64,000 nucleotides of DNA, from positions 1,024,978 to 1,088,977 of the forward strand of contig MNCI01034224.1 of NCBI GenBank assembly GCA_015680685.1, in the 5' to 3' direction. Below are positions 44,704 through 57,689 of the stretch, in pieces. The number at the start of each line of letters is the position of its first letter. The stretch's first letter is position 1. This DNA comes from Gnetum montanum (Eukaryota; Streptophyta; Gnetopsida; Gnetales; Gnetaceae). The notes beneath the pieces are model-generated. The model did not search any database. It saw only the letters and a program-made list of their open reading frames with translations, and was not told the origin of the DNA. Both the position numbers and the translations under genes were made by a program.

Positions 44704-46269
44704 TGTTATGGTAGGAATCTTTGTAATGAGAGGAAATTGACATAATCTACACAAAATTGAGCGAAGTAGTTCATGGTCACCAAACGGTCTAGGAGAAACT
44801 AACCTTTTAGAAAATATTTCTTAAATTGATAGAGGATTTCTAGGTTAAAGAATAAATCTAGAAATCTAATTTAGACATTTTTTCCAATGTAAGTAGGTGT
44901 CAAGAAAAAAAGGATTATGCACACATAAAATGCCTTGTAGAAAATGTCCAAGTGTATGAAAAATAGAACATAATAGAAAAGCATGATTGGCAGTGAAAAC
45001 ATTTGAAATAGTAGGGTAAGAAAATAGATCTATTAATGAACACATGTAAACCAAAAGGGAAAATGTGAATTGAATAGAGCTAAAATGGATATGAGCAAAA
45101 CTCGAGCTCAAATTTCCTAGAATAAAAAACTAAGATTTACGAGTAAAAATAAAGGAACCTATAAAACTATATTGATAGATATGTACTAAAGATTAGAGGC
45201 ATTTGACAAGGAGTTGTGTTACCCTATTGTTATTCCAATGAGTGCACTACTATAGACATAATAGTAACATAATCAAATCTAGTAGTTGATGATTGTAGAA
45301 GGAAGATCATGTCAATTTTTTAATCTAATTCTTAGAATATCTTCACGTGCCAAGAGGACAACACAAAGGAGATACAATATGTTAGTAGGGGAGAGAAAAA
45401 AGTAAAAGATAGTTGAAATGAATAATAGATCTCTTGAAGGTAGAGCATTGATAAGCTTTCTCTAAAAGTTGAAATATTAGTCAAATGAGATAGATTTCAA
45501 CCCCTTACATTAAGGGGTATTCTCCTATGATGCAGTCTAGACCATGTAGGAACAATGTAGTAGAGTCCATAGAATATTTTGAAAGTTTTTGGAAGGTTAT
45601 AAATAAATAAATAACACAAGATGAAAATTTTGGCATTAGACATCAAAAGTTTAATACGAGACATTGAAAGTAGGAGATGAAGCTTGAAATCACATGTGAA
45701 AAGTAAAATTTAATGTGATACATTAAAATATTTGATGTAGGATGTCAAAAGTAATTTGACATAGAACATCAAAAGCTAATGATAATAGCTATCTTCAAAC
45801 ATCATAGATGAAATTGACACTAGACATTGAAAATCTAATGCATGATGTTGAAAGTAAATTTGAAGTCAAACATCAAAGCTACAAACAAAAATTAACACCA
45901 AAGTGAAAATTCTAATGCATGATGTTAAAAATTATTTTGAAGATCTAATGTTAGACATTGAAGAAGAAATCAACATGGGATGTCAAAAAGCTATAGTAGG
46001 ACATTAAAACTAAATTCTGATACTAAATGTCAAAGCTAAAGTAGAATCAGGATCAATACTAAAGCTAATGTTGAATGTTAAAATTGAGAAAAATCCAAAA
46101 TAATATAGTTGATAACACAAAACATCATTCATGGAAAATGGAATATAGAAGACTAGAAATGATGCAAGATGTTAAATCTAGGCTATTGAAGATAAGTTCA
46201 AGTGCTAAAAAGTTATAGAGTGTACCCAAGTCTTTGACTCAAGTTGAAAAAACAAATATGGATACAATA
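44704..46269 (-). repeat. G1 5' LTR
   Basis: Reverse complement aligns with the G2 3' LTR (57,690-58,874) from TATTGTATCC/TGTTGTATGC at the start to TAACA at the end. Conserved blocks include GGTAACACAACTC and CCTAGACC-TTTGGTG. It is 1,566 bp against 1,185 bp in G2, the excess being degenerate short repeats at 45,630-46,190. The TATA box seen in G2 is mutated here. Confidence 0.8.
45630..46190. repeat. Degenerate short tandem repeat in G1 LTR
   Basis: About twenty imperfect units of 20-35 bp with GACATCAAAAGCTAATG-like cores. The G2 LTR has far fewer (57,830-57,960). Confidence 0.6.
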
Positions 46270-47310
46270 GTAGTTGCTTTATTTTTCTTCATCACCTCTC
46301 ATTAATGTGCTACATAAAAAAATAATTTTATGTTACATGGATCTCTATAACTTCAATATTTTCTATGAAACTGAGACTTCTCACCTTCTATTTGAAGTGT
46401 GAACTTGTTTGTAAGGATGAATTGATGCAATAGTAATAACTCTATGAAGTCACATCATTTTTATAGTTGTTGCTACAGTATCATCAACTACTTTGAGCTT
46501 CTCCAAGATCTAAAAGCTAATGAATATAAGTAGAAATCAAGGATTTTTAGAAGGACTATAAAATAGAATGTGCCAAATGTAAGTTAGGTTATCTTCTGAC
46601 ATCTAATATTTTTAAGCTCATTGTAGAATGTAAGTGTACTAACAATATGACACCCTTTCTTCCTAATCTAGATTGTCCAATTAAAGTAGATGATGAGGAA
46701 AAAAAGGAGATAAAATAGTTTATCATAGATTAAGAGAATATGTAGTAATTAATTTATCTACAAATTGAAAAAGCTAGGATGAAGAACATCTTGGATTAGC
46801 CCCTTTTTCCACACATTACTTTTATAGGAAGAAGGGAATGCATGACCTTTAAATCTGATATCCACCTAATAGATGAAGTTGAAGAGTAACTAATAAGAGA
46901 ACTTATCAAAAGAATCCCTCTATCTCATCATATTTATAACATCAATATTTCAACTACTCAGAGAATTGCATCTAGATCTATTTCACTCACTACTAAACCT
47001 TTTAGTCTTTTCTCAAGCTTTGTTTTAGCATATTAGCTCTTTGCACCTAATAATGTTAGCATTCCTCACTCCAATTTTGAATCCTCTTTTTCACCTTTTA
47101 GAGCTACCCATTTTATCCCTTAACCACAACCTACCATATCATTCTTCTAGTCTTTTCTATATGCTCATCCAATCCAATCTCCTTGGGTATACTTGCTCCT
47201 AAAACCTTTAAACCCATTTCCTATAGATATCCTTAACATTCTCATTTTCTTATGCAAGTTTACCTATTATCAACATCCTAGGAATAGATCCATAGTTGAT
47301 ATCACTACTT
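46270..47310 (+). pseudogene. G2 5' leader end and N-terminal gag, decayed
   Basis: + strand homologue of 44,700-43,390 in G1: aligned from ATGAAGTCACATCA (46,442; GTGAAGTCACAGAA in G1), through the charged helix at about 46,690-46,790 and the Pro/Ser-rich stretch (FYMLIQSNLLG and similar) to CACTACTT at 47,303. The left end at 46,270 is abrupt: about 350 bp of leader and the G2 5' LTR are missing because G1 begins here. It is cut on the right by C2. Confidence 0.6.
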
Positions 47311-48417
47311 TACAACTGAGGACTTGGAAGAGGGTGGGGTTGGGGAGTGTTGGGAGGGTAGTTGAATAAGTTTTTGAATTTAAATAACAAAACAATGGAA
47401 TCTACACACAAATTTACATGCTTCACTAACTTGTATATGTTCCCACTTGGAGGGTAGAATCATTACAAACCTTTGGACTTTGTGGCTTAAAAAAGTGTTT
47501 TAAAGAATACTAAAACCTTTACAAAGTTTAAGTTATGCATAAAGTGTTTTCTTGCTAGAAGCACACACAACCACATAAGATTTCAACAAGATAAAAATGT
47601 GGTTTTAAGGATCCCACAACCTTTACAATGATGTGAGCTTTTCATGGTGTGTTTTCTCATTGGAAACACACTTAATCCCAAAAGGTCCCAATATGGTCAA
47701 CAAGATGTCTTTTTGTAAGAAGCACATTAATCCTACAAGGCTTAGAAAAAAAAAAAAAATAGAATCAAGGAGAGAATGTAACTAATCTTTAAAATTTTCT
47801 TTCTTTGAAGCTCCTGTAAAAAAATTCAAAAATGATAAATAATTAAGGAACATAACAAATTTACTTGATGTAGACAATGATTGAATAATCACATGAATAG
47901 TGAGTTTTCTTTTTACAAGGATTTAATTCTATTTTATAGTCTTTTTCCTTCTCAAAAAATCCTTGAAATTCATGCAATGAATAGGAAATGACTAGTTGGG
48001 ATGTCCTAGTTGGAACATCTTAGTAGCAATTAGGACATTTGCTATTTTTGTGAGATGTCTAGACTAAAACTCAGCCTGCACCTCTGTGACATCTATTGAT
48101 CTTTTGGGAAATCTAGGTAAATGTTGAAACATCTTCATTTGGCTTATAGGCTTCATGAATCCTTAAGTTCTTGTAGTCTTCATTTTCTAGTTGAGACATC
48201 TTATCATCTCAGATTAAAAATTCAGCTCTCATCTTAGTCTCTTGTTGCTCCTTGTCTAGGTACCATATAGCTTTTGTCTTGATCATGATTTCTTCATCTA
48301 AGATATTATTTCAATCTCATTAAGTCCTTGTCTTATTATTTATTAGTCTTGCAAGATCATAAGCACATTTTCCAAATCCTCCATTTTTTAAGGTTTTGAC
48401 ATACTAAAAGGTCAATA
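47311..48417 (-). repeat. C2 3' LTR
   Basis: Pairs with 51,299-52,407; shared blocks include TTTACATG, CCTTTACAATGATGTGAGCTT and GGTTTT-ACA. Contains two to three tandem units of roughly 105 bp around CAACCTTTACA. The flanking tract on the minus strand reads AAAAAGGGAAAGAT (48,418-48,433). Confidence 0.85.
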
Positions 48418-48433
48418 ATCTTTCCCTTTTTGG

Positions 48434-50280
48434 TGATGTCCAGAACTTAAGAAAATGCCTTAGCATATTTCATAGTATTACATGATTAAACAATTAAAGG
48501 TACCAACATTTGTAAAAATATATATCTATAATTCTATGATAGTAGGAAAGGCAATGGAAAAAGAAAAGATGAAGTAGTTAATAAGCTCATATCCATTAGC
48601 CAAAATTACAAGAGGAAACCACAAGAAAATGGAAACATTGAAAACTACCCAAAGAGTCTCCATATCTATAATTACAAAGAGACATAATAAAAGGCTAAGC
48701 ATTGAAGATCAATAAGGCATTGGTAACAAAATCACTATCTTCTAAAAATATATCAAGTCTTAACAACTAGTCATTATTGAATATTCTTTTATACCCAATA
48801 TCTCATGAATGACACATTCTTTCCCTTTCTGGATATCATAAAAAAGTTATCACAAGTAGATTTCATTTTCAAGGAGAGAGAAACATTAAATCCAATGATT
48901 AGAAGAATAGTTAAAATGACACAATCTTAGCATGCTAAAAAAATTAAAAAATAAATCACAACCAACCATATCCATAAAGTAGATATATAGCCATGACAAT
49001 ATTAGCAACAATAAAGGCCATCTTGAGGTAAAAGATCCAAAAAGATTTGATAAAATTACACTTTTATCTTAGATACTTTATCAGATTTTAAATATGAATA
49101 TAATTTTTCTTACTCATTTTTTGCTATGGATGCTAGAATTTAAAGTCTTGCAACTTGAGTATCTTTTGGTGAGAGTCTTTAGAGATCCCCTTACACCGGT
49201 GCCTCAAAAGATAATGATTGTTGATAAGGTTCAAACTTCCCCTGCATAACTACTAATTTTATTCCAACTTTTATGATGCATTTATTACTTGAATGTCCTT
49301 CCTTGGATCACCTTGCCCTTGTATAGGTGCATCCTTGAATTTCATCAAGAAGTTAGTAATACCATAGTAAGATCAAGTATGGAGACTTCTAAAAGCCAAA
49401 GTCTCCCATTAGTAGTATCTATGATAAAATATAAATTTCAAAATTTTCAACAAAGATACCATAGATACCAATATAGCACAATAATTTCCTTTGAATGTTC
49501 GACAAAGATCTCCTTATTTATGAATTACAGTCAAGGGTCTTAAACAACTTGAAACCATTACATACTAGTTAAGGGTCCAAACCTTCATTTATCATCAATA
49601 AAAAAACTATGAAAACATTTAGATCTTGTAGATACACAAGGTGGAAACAACATATTATCACTTAAAAAGTAATACTAGAATAATTTTTGCATCACATGAT
49701 TGTAACATGAAAACTTACCAAATCCTACTTTGTCTCATTTTTGTACCCAGTAAATTCAATATCCATTAAAATTTTGATGATCACATGATTTTATTTACAG
49801 CTCAACGTCTTGTAAGATCAAGTAATGCTTTTCTTGAATAAACAAAGGTTTCCAATATCATCCATTAAATTAACTTTTAACTACTAACATTTATGAAAAT
49901 AAACTAATCTAAACTAAGTTTAGCAAGCCAAGAAATAAAGATTATAATCATACTTATGCATACTTACCTTGCTTGCACTTAGGAGGAGGCTTACTTAAGT
50001 GGACTTATAGTGAGGTTCATCTTTCAAAGTTCCTATTTTTTAATCATTAGATATTTTTTCGCTACTAATATCTATTTCTATATGTTATTTACCCTTGTTT
50101 TTACTTATCCTCATTTTATCTTGACTCTGCATACATTTTTAACCTATAAGGCACACTTACTAGGCATCTTTTAATAAGACCAAGTAGTCATATTATACTA
50201 TTTCATTTTAAATTCACATCATGATTATTTATGCCAAAACTTTCCAAAGCAATAATACATAGTATTTCTCATTTGGGCTA
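48434..50280. other. C2 interior, no gene recognised
   Basis: AT-rich, no frame that I can support; one 84-codon + strand frame (49,289-49,543) has no recognisable motif and is antisense to the element. Confidence 0.4.
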
Positions 50281-51298
50281 TATGCTCAAACTTGGATATA
50301 TGTCCCCAATTTGATGAAGTTCTTGTAGATGTCCCATAGTAGAAATGATTTCTTAGTTCATTTTCATCATTTTAATCTTCTCCTTGTCCAAGTTTGATAT
50401 GTAGAGTCTCCTTATCTTTTTTTAACCTATTATTGATGAGCTTCAAATCTACAAGATCTTTATTAAACTACTCATGGGAAAGGATTAGCTTTTGCACCTC
50501 AATGCTTAGGTATGAGTTTTCCTTTTTAAGATTTAAGTACTTCATATTATGTTGAGATATCTCTATTTCTTTAGTATGCAAGTCCTTTTACATTTTCATG
50601 TATAAGTTCTAAAATGAGATTATTTCATTACAAAGTAGATCATACCTTTCTTCAATGATACCTTCACATTCATCAACTTCTTCTGTGGGATCTTCATGAG
50701 TAAGGGCCATATAAATAAGATGTGATCCTATGGAAGTGTCATCCATTTCCTCTTCATTGTAATCCTCATCCTTGCTTGTGTAGAGATTCTTAGCCTTCTT
50801 ATATTCTTGAACTTCATCATCAAATATTAGATCATTGATGAGTTCTTGATTAGCCAAGACTATACACAAAAATATATGAATATTTGGATATATTGCTAGT
50901 TTCCTCTTTATTATCCCAACTTTTATAGAAGATATTTACTATACTTTCATTAGTAGAATCTTCCTTTTGTGACCTATAAGTACTAGGGAATTTAGAGGCC
51001 ATATGGTCTCTTATATTACATATCTAGCATTCCATAGAAGAGGTATCAAAATTGAAAATTTTAAATTTCTTATCTCTTTTCTTATATTTTTTGTCCAATA
51101 TGTTGTTGATGAGTTAAGGGCATTCATCTAGGATGAATACCTGTATTACAAACCTCACATACTTAAATGAATCCTTACATTTGAGCCTTCTAGCATGTAT
51201 AGTTGACCCCATTAAACATTGGTCGCTTAGTGTATGATTCTCCTTCCATTCTTCACTCTTGAGTTATTACACTTAAATTCAGGAGTACTAAGCTTTGA
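50281..51298 (-). pseudogene. C2 gag C-terminal part (copia type), decayed
   Basis: Minus strand: CCHC knuckle remnant ICNIRDHMASKFPS at about 51,020 (last Cys now Phe, one Cys lost to a stop). An acidic 86-codon open part follows (50,869-50,609) with HLIYMALTHEDPTEEVDECE, which corresponds to the region after the knuckle in copia Gag. Further down, degenerate Lys/Glu/Leu-rich coiled coil to about 50,300. The primer-site-like TGGCATCAAAGCT (tRNA-iMet type) lies at 51,291-51,303 at the LTR end. Confidence 0.55.
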
Positions 51299-52407
51299 TG
51301 CCACTTGAGGACTAAGAACTTAGAAGGGGGGTTGAATAAGTTCCTTAATTGAACAACCAAGACAACAAAAAACACACATAAATTTACATGATTCCCCAAC
51401 TTGGGAATGCTCACACTTAGTGGATAGAATCATTGCATACCTCCCTATTTTTTCCTTTAAAAAGTGATTTAAAGGGCATGACAACCTTTACAAAGTTCAA
51501 GATCCACATGGAGTGTCTTCTCATTGGAAGACATTCAACCTTGCAAGGTCCCAACAAACTCAAAATGTGGTTTCAAGAATCCTACAACCTTTACAATGAT
51601 GTGAGCTTCGCATGAAGTGTTTTCTCACTAGAAACACTCTTAACTCTATAATGTCCCAATAAGCTCAACAATATGTCTTTTCACAAGAAGCAAATCAATC
51701 CTGCAGGGCTTACAAAAAGGAGATAAAGAATTAAGAAGAGAATGTAACTAAGCTTTACAAGTTCTTTTCTTTGAATCTTTTATAAAATAATTCATAAATG
51801 ATAATGAATTGAGGAACCTAAAAAATTCATTTGTTGTAGAAAATTATGGAATAATCACATGAAAATTTTTATTCTTTTCACAAGGATTACAATATATTTT
51901 ATAGCATTTTCCTTTCCAAACAATGCTTGAAATTCATGAAACATCTAGGTAATAGCTATCTGGGATGTCCTATTCGAGCTTTGGATGTCCCATTGAAAAT
52001 TGGAACATCTTAACAATGATTGGAACATTTGATGTTTTTGTAGGATGTCTAGCCTAGAGTTGAACCTTTACCTTTGGGATGTCTACTAATATTTTGGGAT
52101 GTCTAGGTAGATACCATAACATCTTCTTTTGGATTGTAGGCTTTATGCATCCATGACATCTTGTAGTCTTGATTTTTCAATTGATACTTCTTTTCATCTC
52201 AGATTGGCAACTTAGCTCTCGTCTTGGTCTCATCTTGCTTCTTGTCTAGGCATCATGAAGCTTTTGTTTCGATCATGATTTCTTCATCTAAGCTCTTGTT
52301 TCAATCTCATAGAGTTATTTTCTTATTCTTTATTAGTCTTGCAAGACCATAAGCATGTTTTCAATGTACTCCATTTTCTAAGGTTTTAACACACCAAAAG
52401 GTCAATA
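51299..52407 (-). repeat. C2 5' LTR
   Basis: 1,109 bp; in minus orientation from TATTGACC to TGGCA, overlapping the tRNA-iMet-like site TGGCATCAAAGC. Confidence 0.8.
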
Positions 52408-52412
52408 TGCTT

Positions 52413-53640
52413 AATTACATGATGCTTCTTCTTCAAAACAATGAAGATAAAATGGTAAAAGTACTAAGTATGCAAAGAAATTCTTGTATTTACTTGAATT
52501 GGATCTTAAGTGATCCCATAAGCTCTACGATTCTTTTGCTCATCTTTCCTAAGGGAGTTTCACTATGTACTTTTATTAAGTACAATGCTAAAATGAGAAA
52601 CCCCATGAATCATGTGATCATATTTAGGAATGAATGCATGATTATGACTCCTTACCCAAGCATTGTGTTAAAATTCCTTTCAAATTCTCTTTCTAGAAGA
52701 GCTTTAAAATGGTATAGGTCCCTAGCACATGTATCTATTATCTCTCTAGAGCAACTGTTGCCATGCTTCATTGAGTGCTTCAAGTTCAATGTATCCCAAA
52801 GTATAAGCGTAATATCTTTTGTTGCCATTAAATAAGCTCTAAATGAATCTATTAATAAATTCATTTATTGCTAGATAATAACATCAATGAAAACACTCTA
52901 TCATTTGGAGGAATATCATCTACAAGATATCTTTGAAGCTATAGTCATTGACTACATTTAGAAGAGGATGACTTATCCTAAGCCTCACTCTCTAAATGAT
53001 GCATTTCTAGCTACCAAACTTATTGAATAAGTAGCTATCCAATGCAATGAATAGAAATTCATGTTAGTCTGTAACATAGCTAACAAGGCCGTGAAATAAG
53101 AGAAGAGAAAACCAACTTCTATAGGTATGTCTTCTTTCTCTAATTGATAAAATAATTCTCCCTCAGCTATTTTCTCTTCCACTCAATAACATAGATCTCA
53201 AAATAGTAGAGACTAGTACACCAAGATACCTATGTGTATTCTTTACATCTAAAAAATATTCTTAGGGATGGTCAACTTAAGAAGAAATAATTTTCTAATC
53301 AAGCAAGATCATGCTACCATCAAATACAATTGATAGCTATGGTTGCTTCTCAAAGATAAGAAGATAACCCTAATATGCCTAAGTAGTATGAATACTTAAA
53401 ATACTACTACAATTATAAGACTATTGTAAGTGATACAAATAACTATAGGAATATGAAAGATGATATTCAAGATCTCATTGATAAGGGTAAGATAGTGGTG
53501 GAGAGTAATCCATTTACAATGCATCTAGATAATTAATAGCTTCAAATATTTCAAAATCCCATCAGAGCTAGAGGCATAATTTTAACTTTCAAGACTAAAT
53601 ATAAAGCTTGTAAGTCTCCACCCAAGGAGCCTTACATCAT
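52413..53640 (+). pseudogene. G2 gag core and C-terminus, decayed
   Basis: Open 142-codon frame to 52,835 with FIKYNAKMRNPMNHVIIF and ALKWYRSLAHVSIISLEQL, the retrotransposon gag core with its Trp-Tyr. Downstream in broken frames: PKPHSLNDAFLATKLIE (52,980) and KYYYNYKTIVSDTNNYRNMK (53,398), the degenerate His/Cys finger segment, then DLIDKGKIVVE. It matches G1 at 5,638-4,600 throughout. Confidence 0.75.
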
Positions 53641-54123
53641 CCACTAGCTTTATTTTAAATAATCTAGGTGATCATTACTATAGCCTCAAAACCTTATGTC
53701 ATTCTTTGGTTTGATTACACCACTACATCATTCAAACCAAGTTAATTTTCTTCACCTTCCTATCGTATTCATACTACCAATTTCCATTATTAAACACTCC
53801 CATTCAACCTATATATCCATATAGTTCTTATCATAATCCATACCACTATAGCTCAAACCTATTCTAGTTTCTTTCCCTCATCTTACATAAAAAATCTTAC
53901 CCATTGTCAATAGAACAACTAGTCATGATAAGCTAAATATAAGGAGAAGGTTGTTGATGCATAGAAGTAATCTTTTAAAACAACAAAGCATTTTTTATTC
54001 TAGTAATAATAGGAGACTACTTCCATAAGAAGCCTCTAATCTTCATCCAATCTAGTATAGCTAGTTATGGTATCACTTTCTTTATAAGCACCGTAGCCTA
54101 TTAAAAATAAGGTCTTTCAACAA

Positions 54124-54900
54124 ATGGTCATCATTTTTCATTCTAAATGCACCAACTTATTCTTGTATGAACTTGTAACAATCTCTAAAAAATATCATCC
54201 TATACTATATAATGTTCTCAAGAAAATTATGGTCCTAAGTGACATCCCTACTTGGATGAAAGCTTTATATTACTTTTTTCAAGTTACACATTATGGATTA
54301 GATAGTTTGAATTTCTATGGTAAGAACATCAAGAATAATTTGAAGATAGGAGATATTTTTCATTTGTCACTTTACATTATCATCAAGATATATTAAAAGG
54401 CTTAAGTTTTGTTCATATATATTGATGATGATGCTAGATAAAATATTGTCACATGGACTATTATTAAGCATCTCAATCTCCATGATTAGGTAACTTTCAA
54501 TGAAACTTATACTAATCTTATTTCATTTAATAGTACATGAGTAGAGGTTATAGGTTATATTAGATTACCTTTCATGGTAGGAAATGTTGTATAATTTAAG
54601 GTGATTTTCATGATGATATACGAGTGTTTTGATGTCAATGGTATACTAGGATGGCCTTGACTAGCTCAACACCAACTTGTATCCTCTCCCATACATTGGA
54701 AGATATACATCCCTATTCTTAACCATGAGATAATTATCTTAGTAGAAAAATAGATCTCAAGTGTTTTTTACTTATATCAAGAAGTTTAGACTTATTAGCT
54801 TAGTGGCAAGCTAGTTGATAATAAGCTTGAACCTGTAGGGAGGCCTATAGTCCCCTTTTTTCCCTAAGAATTTTGATATTAATTTATATTTAATAGACTT
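54124..54900 (+). pseudogene. G2 retropepsin-type protease, decayed
   Basis: An open 90-codon part (54,124-54,396) leads into IYIDDDAR (54,415), where active retropepsins have Asp-Thr/Ser-Gly, here altered. It is followed by TIIKHLNLHD, VEVIGYIRLPFMVGNVV, FDVNGILGWPWLAQHQLVS (the usual ILGRPWL region) and HWKIYIPILNHEIIILVE. The order of elements fits gypsy protease. Stops at several Gln codons. Confidence 0.75.
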
Positions 54901-55064
54901 GGGTAATGAGTCTTCTTTCAATTTTGAGTTCATTGACTTGGGCTTTGGAGAGCTAGATATATTCTTACCTAAGAAAAAGAATTATCCTTATCCTTCTTAT
55001 TAAATTACTCAAAAATTCATTGTAAACAAAATAACCTCAAACACTTAAGCTCATTTAGGTATTT

Positions 55065-55440
55065 TTTACCACTAAGTGATGGACATCTATTAGCACCTAT
55101 TAGGACTATTTTTGATTTATTTTCTATTTTTTTCTATCATCAAGCAATGATGGTTGGTAAATAGAACTCATGTTAATTTTTGTTTTAATCTTTCCCTAAT
55201 CACTTATTATTAATGGGTGATGTTAAGTTGATAAGTGATTTTCAACTATCTCATGTTAATTCTAGTTAACAATTACACAAAGATAAACTTGAAATAATAT
55301 AAAGTATTTTTATTTTAATACAATTTTATAACTAATGTACATCATAACTTTTGACATGATGCCTTATTTCAATGTCAAACATACTTGATGCTTTACAAAG
55401 AATCTTCTCTCTAAGTTAAATAAAAATGATGCACAAAAGT
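55065..55440 (+). repeat. G2 copy of the post-protease spacer
   Basis: Homologue of 2,660-3,085 in G1 in opposite orientation. Non-coding. Confidence 0.6.
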
Positions 55441-55549
55441 AAAGAAGGGATTCACTTCCTCCCTAGTTTATGATGTTGACGTCATTAAAGCATCATCTCT
55501 AATGCCATAATTAGACATTAAACTCCAAAAGTGTTGGCCCAAAAAGTCA

Positions 55550-56620
55550 TCTTTTGAAGAAACATTAGCTTAATTCTCTCCATCTATGGGAAATAATGTT
55601 GTAACTACCTTAGCATATCATACTTGTCAAAGGCATGGATTTCTTATTTGTGCTTCTTAATTGGAGCTTAACATGTCTAAGATCACATGAACCTTTTAAA
55701 TATGGGATTTATATCTCATTGGTGTTATTAGTCCTTCTTCATTTTTTGGGCATCAATTTATTTTAATTGTTATGAAATATTTCACTCAGTGAGTAGAGAC
55801 TGTTCCTTTACATTCCACTAAGTCCCACTTCATCTACCACTTGATCCTTGATCACATCATAACTCGCTTTAGTGTATCTCTCCAAATTGTAACTAACAAT
55901 GGATCTTAGTTCAAAAGTAAAGGGGTAGCATATTTATATTCTATGTATTACATCACTCATTTTTTTGTCATCCTAATAGTCTCAATCTAATGATCAAGTT
56001 GAGTCCACCAATAAAAATCTCATTCATTTTCTTCATACCATGGTTAATAAAACCAAATGTAATTAGTACGTATAACTATTTTATTTCCTTTGGGTCTATA
56101 ATACAACTTTATATATAGCTATTGGTTAGACTCCATATTTTATAACCTATGGTTCTAAGGTGATCTTACTTGTTGAGCTCTATATTTCATCTCTCTGAAT
56201 TACTCTACATGACTGGTGTTTAGATCAAGATAATAACAACATGTGATGCATTGAGTTGAATCTTCTTGAAGAACATAAACAAGATACTCTCCAACACCTA
56301 CATGAATATTAAGTAGATATTTAGTGTTGTTATTCTAGACATGTTAAAATTGAAGAGATTTATGAAGGTGATATAGTTATTCATTATTTTATAAACTCCA
56401 AAAATACAAAGTTTTTTCTCAACTTCTAGGATCCTTTTCTAGTGGTTTAGTCTCTAGAAAATGGTACATGCATAGTATTTGATCTAGAAGAACATTAGTT
56501 TCTAGATCTTATTAATAGAAGCTATCTAAAGTACTACTATGTAAAGATAAGCTATAACATTAAACCTATTGACTGTTTGATACTAAATGAGTATTCTCTC
56601 TATGGTAGTTTTCTTTTATC
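55550..56620 (+). pseudogene. G2 integrase, decayed
   Basis: Zinc part TLAYHTCQRHGFLI (55,600); core with IWDLYLIGVISPSSFFGHQF (first catalytic Asp), MKYFTQ, LILDHIITRFSVSLQIVTNN where canonical T-D-x-G has become T-N-N-G; then AIGWTPYFITYGSKVILLVE-like sequence (about 56,120) and a C-terminal chromatin-side part with YLKYYYVK (56,525). RT and RNase H, which should precede it, are missing, so protease and integrase are joined through the spacer. Confidence 0.8.
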
Positions 56621-56829
56621 AACTTTTTCTATTGCCAGGGCATAAATGGTACATTAGGATAATAGGTTTGCTCTAAATCTTATTTTTCCTGTACTATTTT
56701 ACTTACTATAGCTCCTCTCTCTATCTCATATTCTACTTTTTCTCTAGCTATTTTCTTCATACTTTCCTATGCTATCTATCTTGTTCAACTTTATGTGCTT
56801 AATACAAATAGTGAGATTTTTGAGTGACT

Positions 56830-57600
56830 AAATATCACATTAGCTCATGTGAGGGTGTGATTGAGTGTATTTTTATGTGGAATAGGGAGATATTACTTTG
56901 ATAGTATATATGGCATCCTTGTTGGATATATAGTACATAGGATTTAGCCATGCCTCAAATTTTGTGATATAGCACCATCCTCATGATAGGTGTATGGGCG
57001 ATATCCTCTTTTCTTTCATTGTTTTCTTCACTCTCTATTTTATATGCTACAAATTCTACTACCTTGTGCTCTAGTTCTATATTCTTTTTTTCATCCCCTC
57101 TCCTCATCTATTTTCATTCCTCTCTATATTCAACATTAGTGAGGCCAAACTAATGTCTCTTCCCTAATGCAATGAAAGAGTATTAAGTGTAGAGTGATGT
57201 AACAAGCGTAAATTTACAAATAACTAAGGTAAGGGAGAGGTTGACTTTAGGAATTTAGCTATGTCCCACTTGAATGAGACAACATTCAACTGCTGGTGTA
57301 TTAGTGATGTTCCTAACATGCTTTCCCCCTACTTTTATCTCTCTTTTTACTTTCTACTATCTTCCTTTTTTTCTTTATCTCTTTCTCTTTGCATTCTCTG
57401 CATTGATGAGGTCAAATGAGTATCTCTATTTTACTCTAGTGAGGATGTGATTTAGTAAATTTGATGGGTTAGGAAGTGTTTTATTTGTATTTTTCATATG
57501 TGCTTTATAAAATCTAGCTATGTTCCACTTCTATGGCATAGCACTCCATTATAGGTGTATTGAAGATATCTTAGACTTTCTTCCCTACTATCCCACTTTG
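56830..57600. repeat. Three degenerate 270-310 bp repeats in G2 3' UTR
   Basis: Shared core near 56,941, 57,250 and 57,517: ATTTAGC(C/T)ATG, a short run, GATATAGCAC-type words and GGTGTAT. Pyrimidine-rich stretches separate them. Confidence 0.6.
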
Positions 57601-57675
57601 TTAAATCCTTTTGTAGGTGCATACTAGCTTGTGTATTTTTTTTATGGATTCTTCTTCAATTTTTAGTAGTATCCA

Positions 57676-57689
57676 TTAAGAGGAGGTAA
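57676..57689 (+). promoter_or_regulatory. G2 polypurine tract
   Basis: TTAAGAGGAGGTAA immediately before the LTR start TGTTGTATGC. Confidence 0.8.

Larger units (their letters stand above)
47311..52407 (-). mobile_element. Element C2: Ty1/copia-type non-autonomous element in G2 gag
   Basis: 5.1 kb, LTRs of about 1.1 kb, tract and copia Gag remnant on the minus strand. The interior (48,418-51,298) is only 2.9 kb and has no room for a full copia pol; no RT or integrase motif is seen. Flanks are TACTT (47,306-47,310) and TGCTT (52,408-52,412). G1, which lacks C2, reads CACTACTTAATGAAATGATG at this site, confirming the insertion. Confidence 0.75.
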
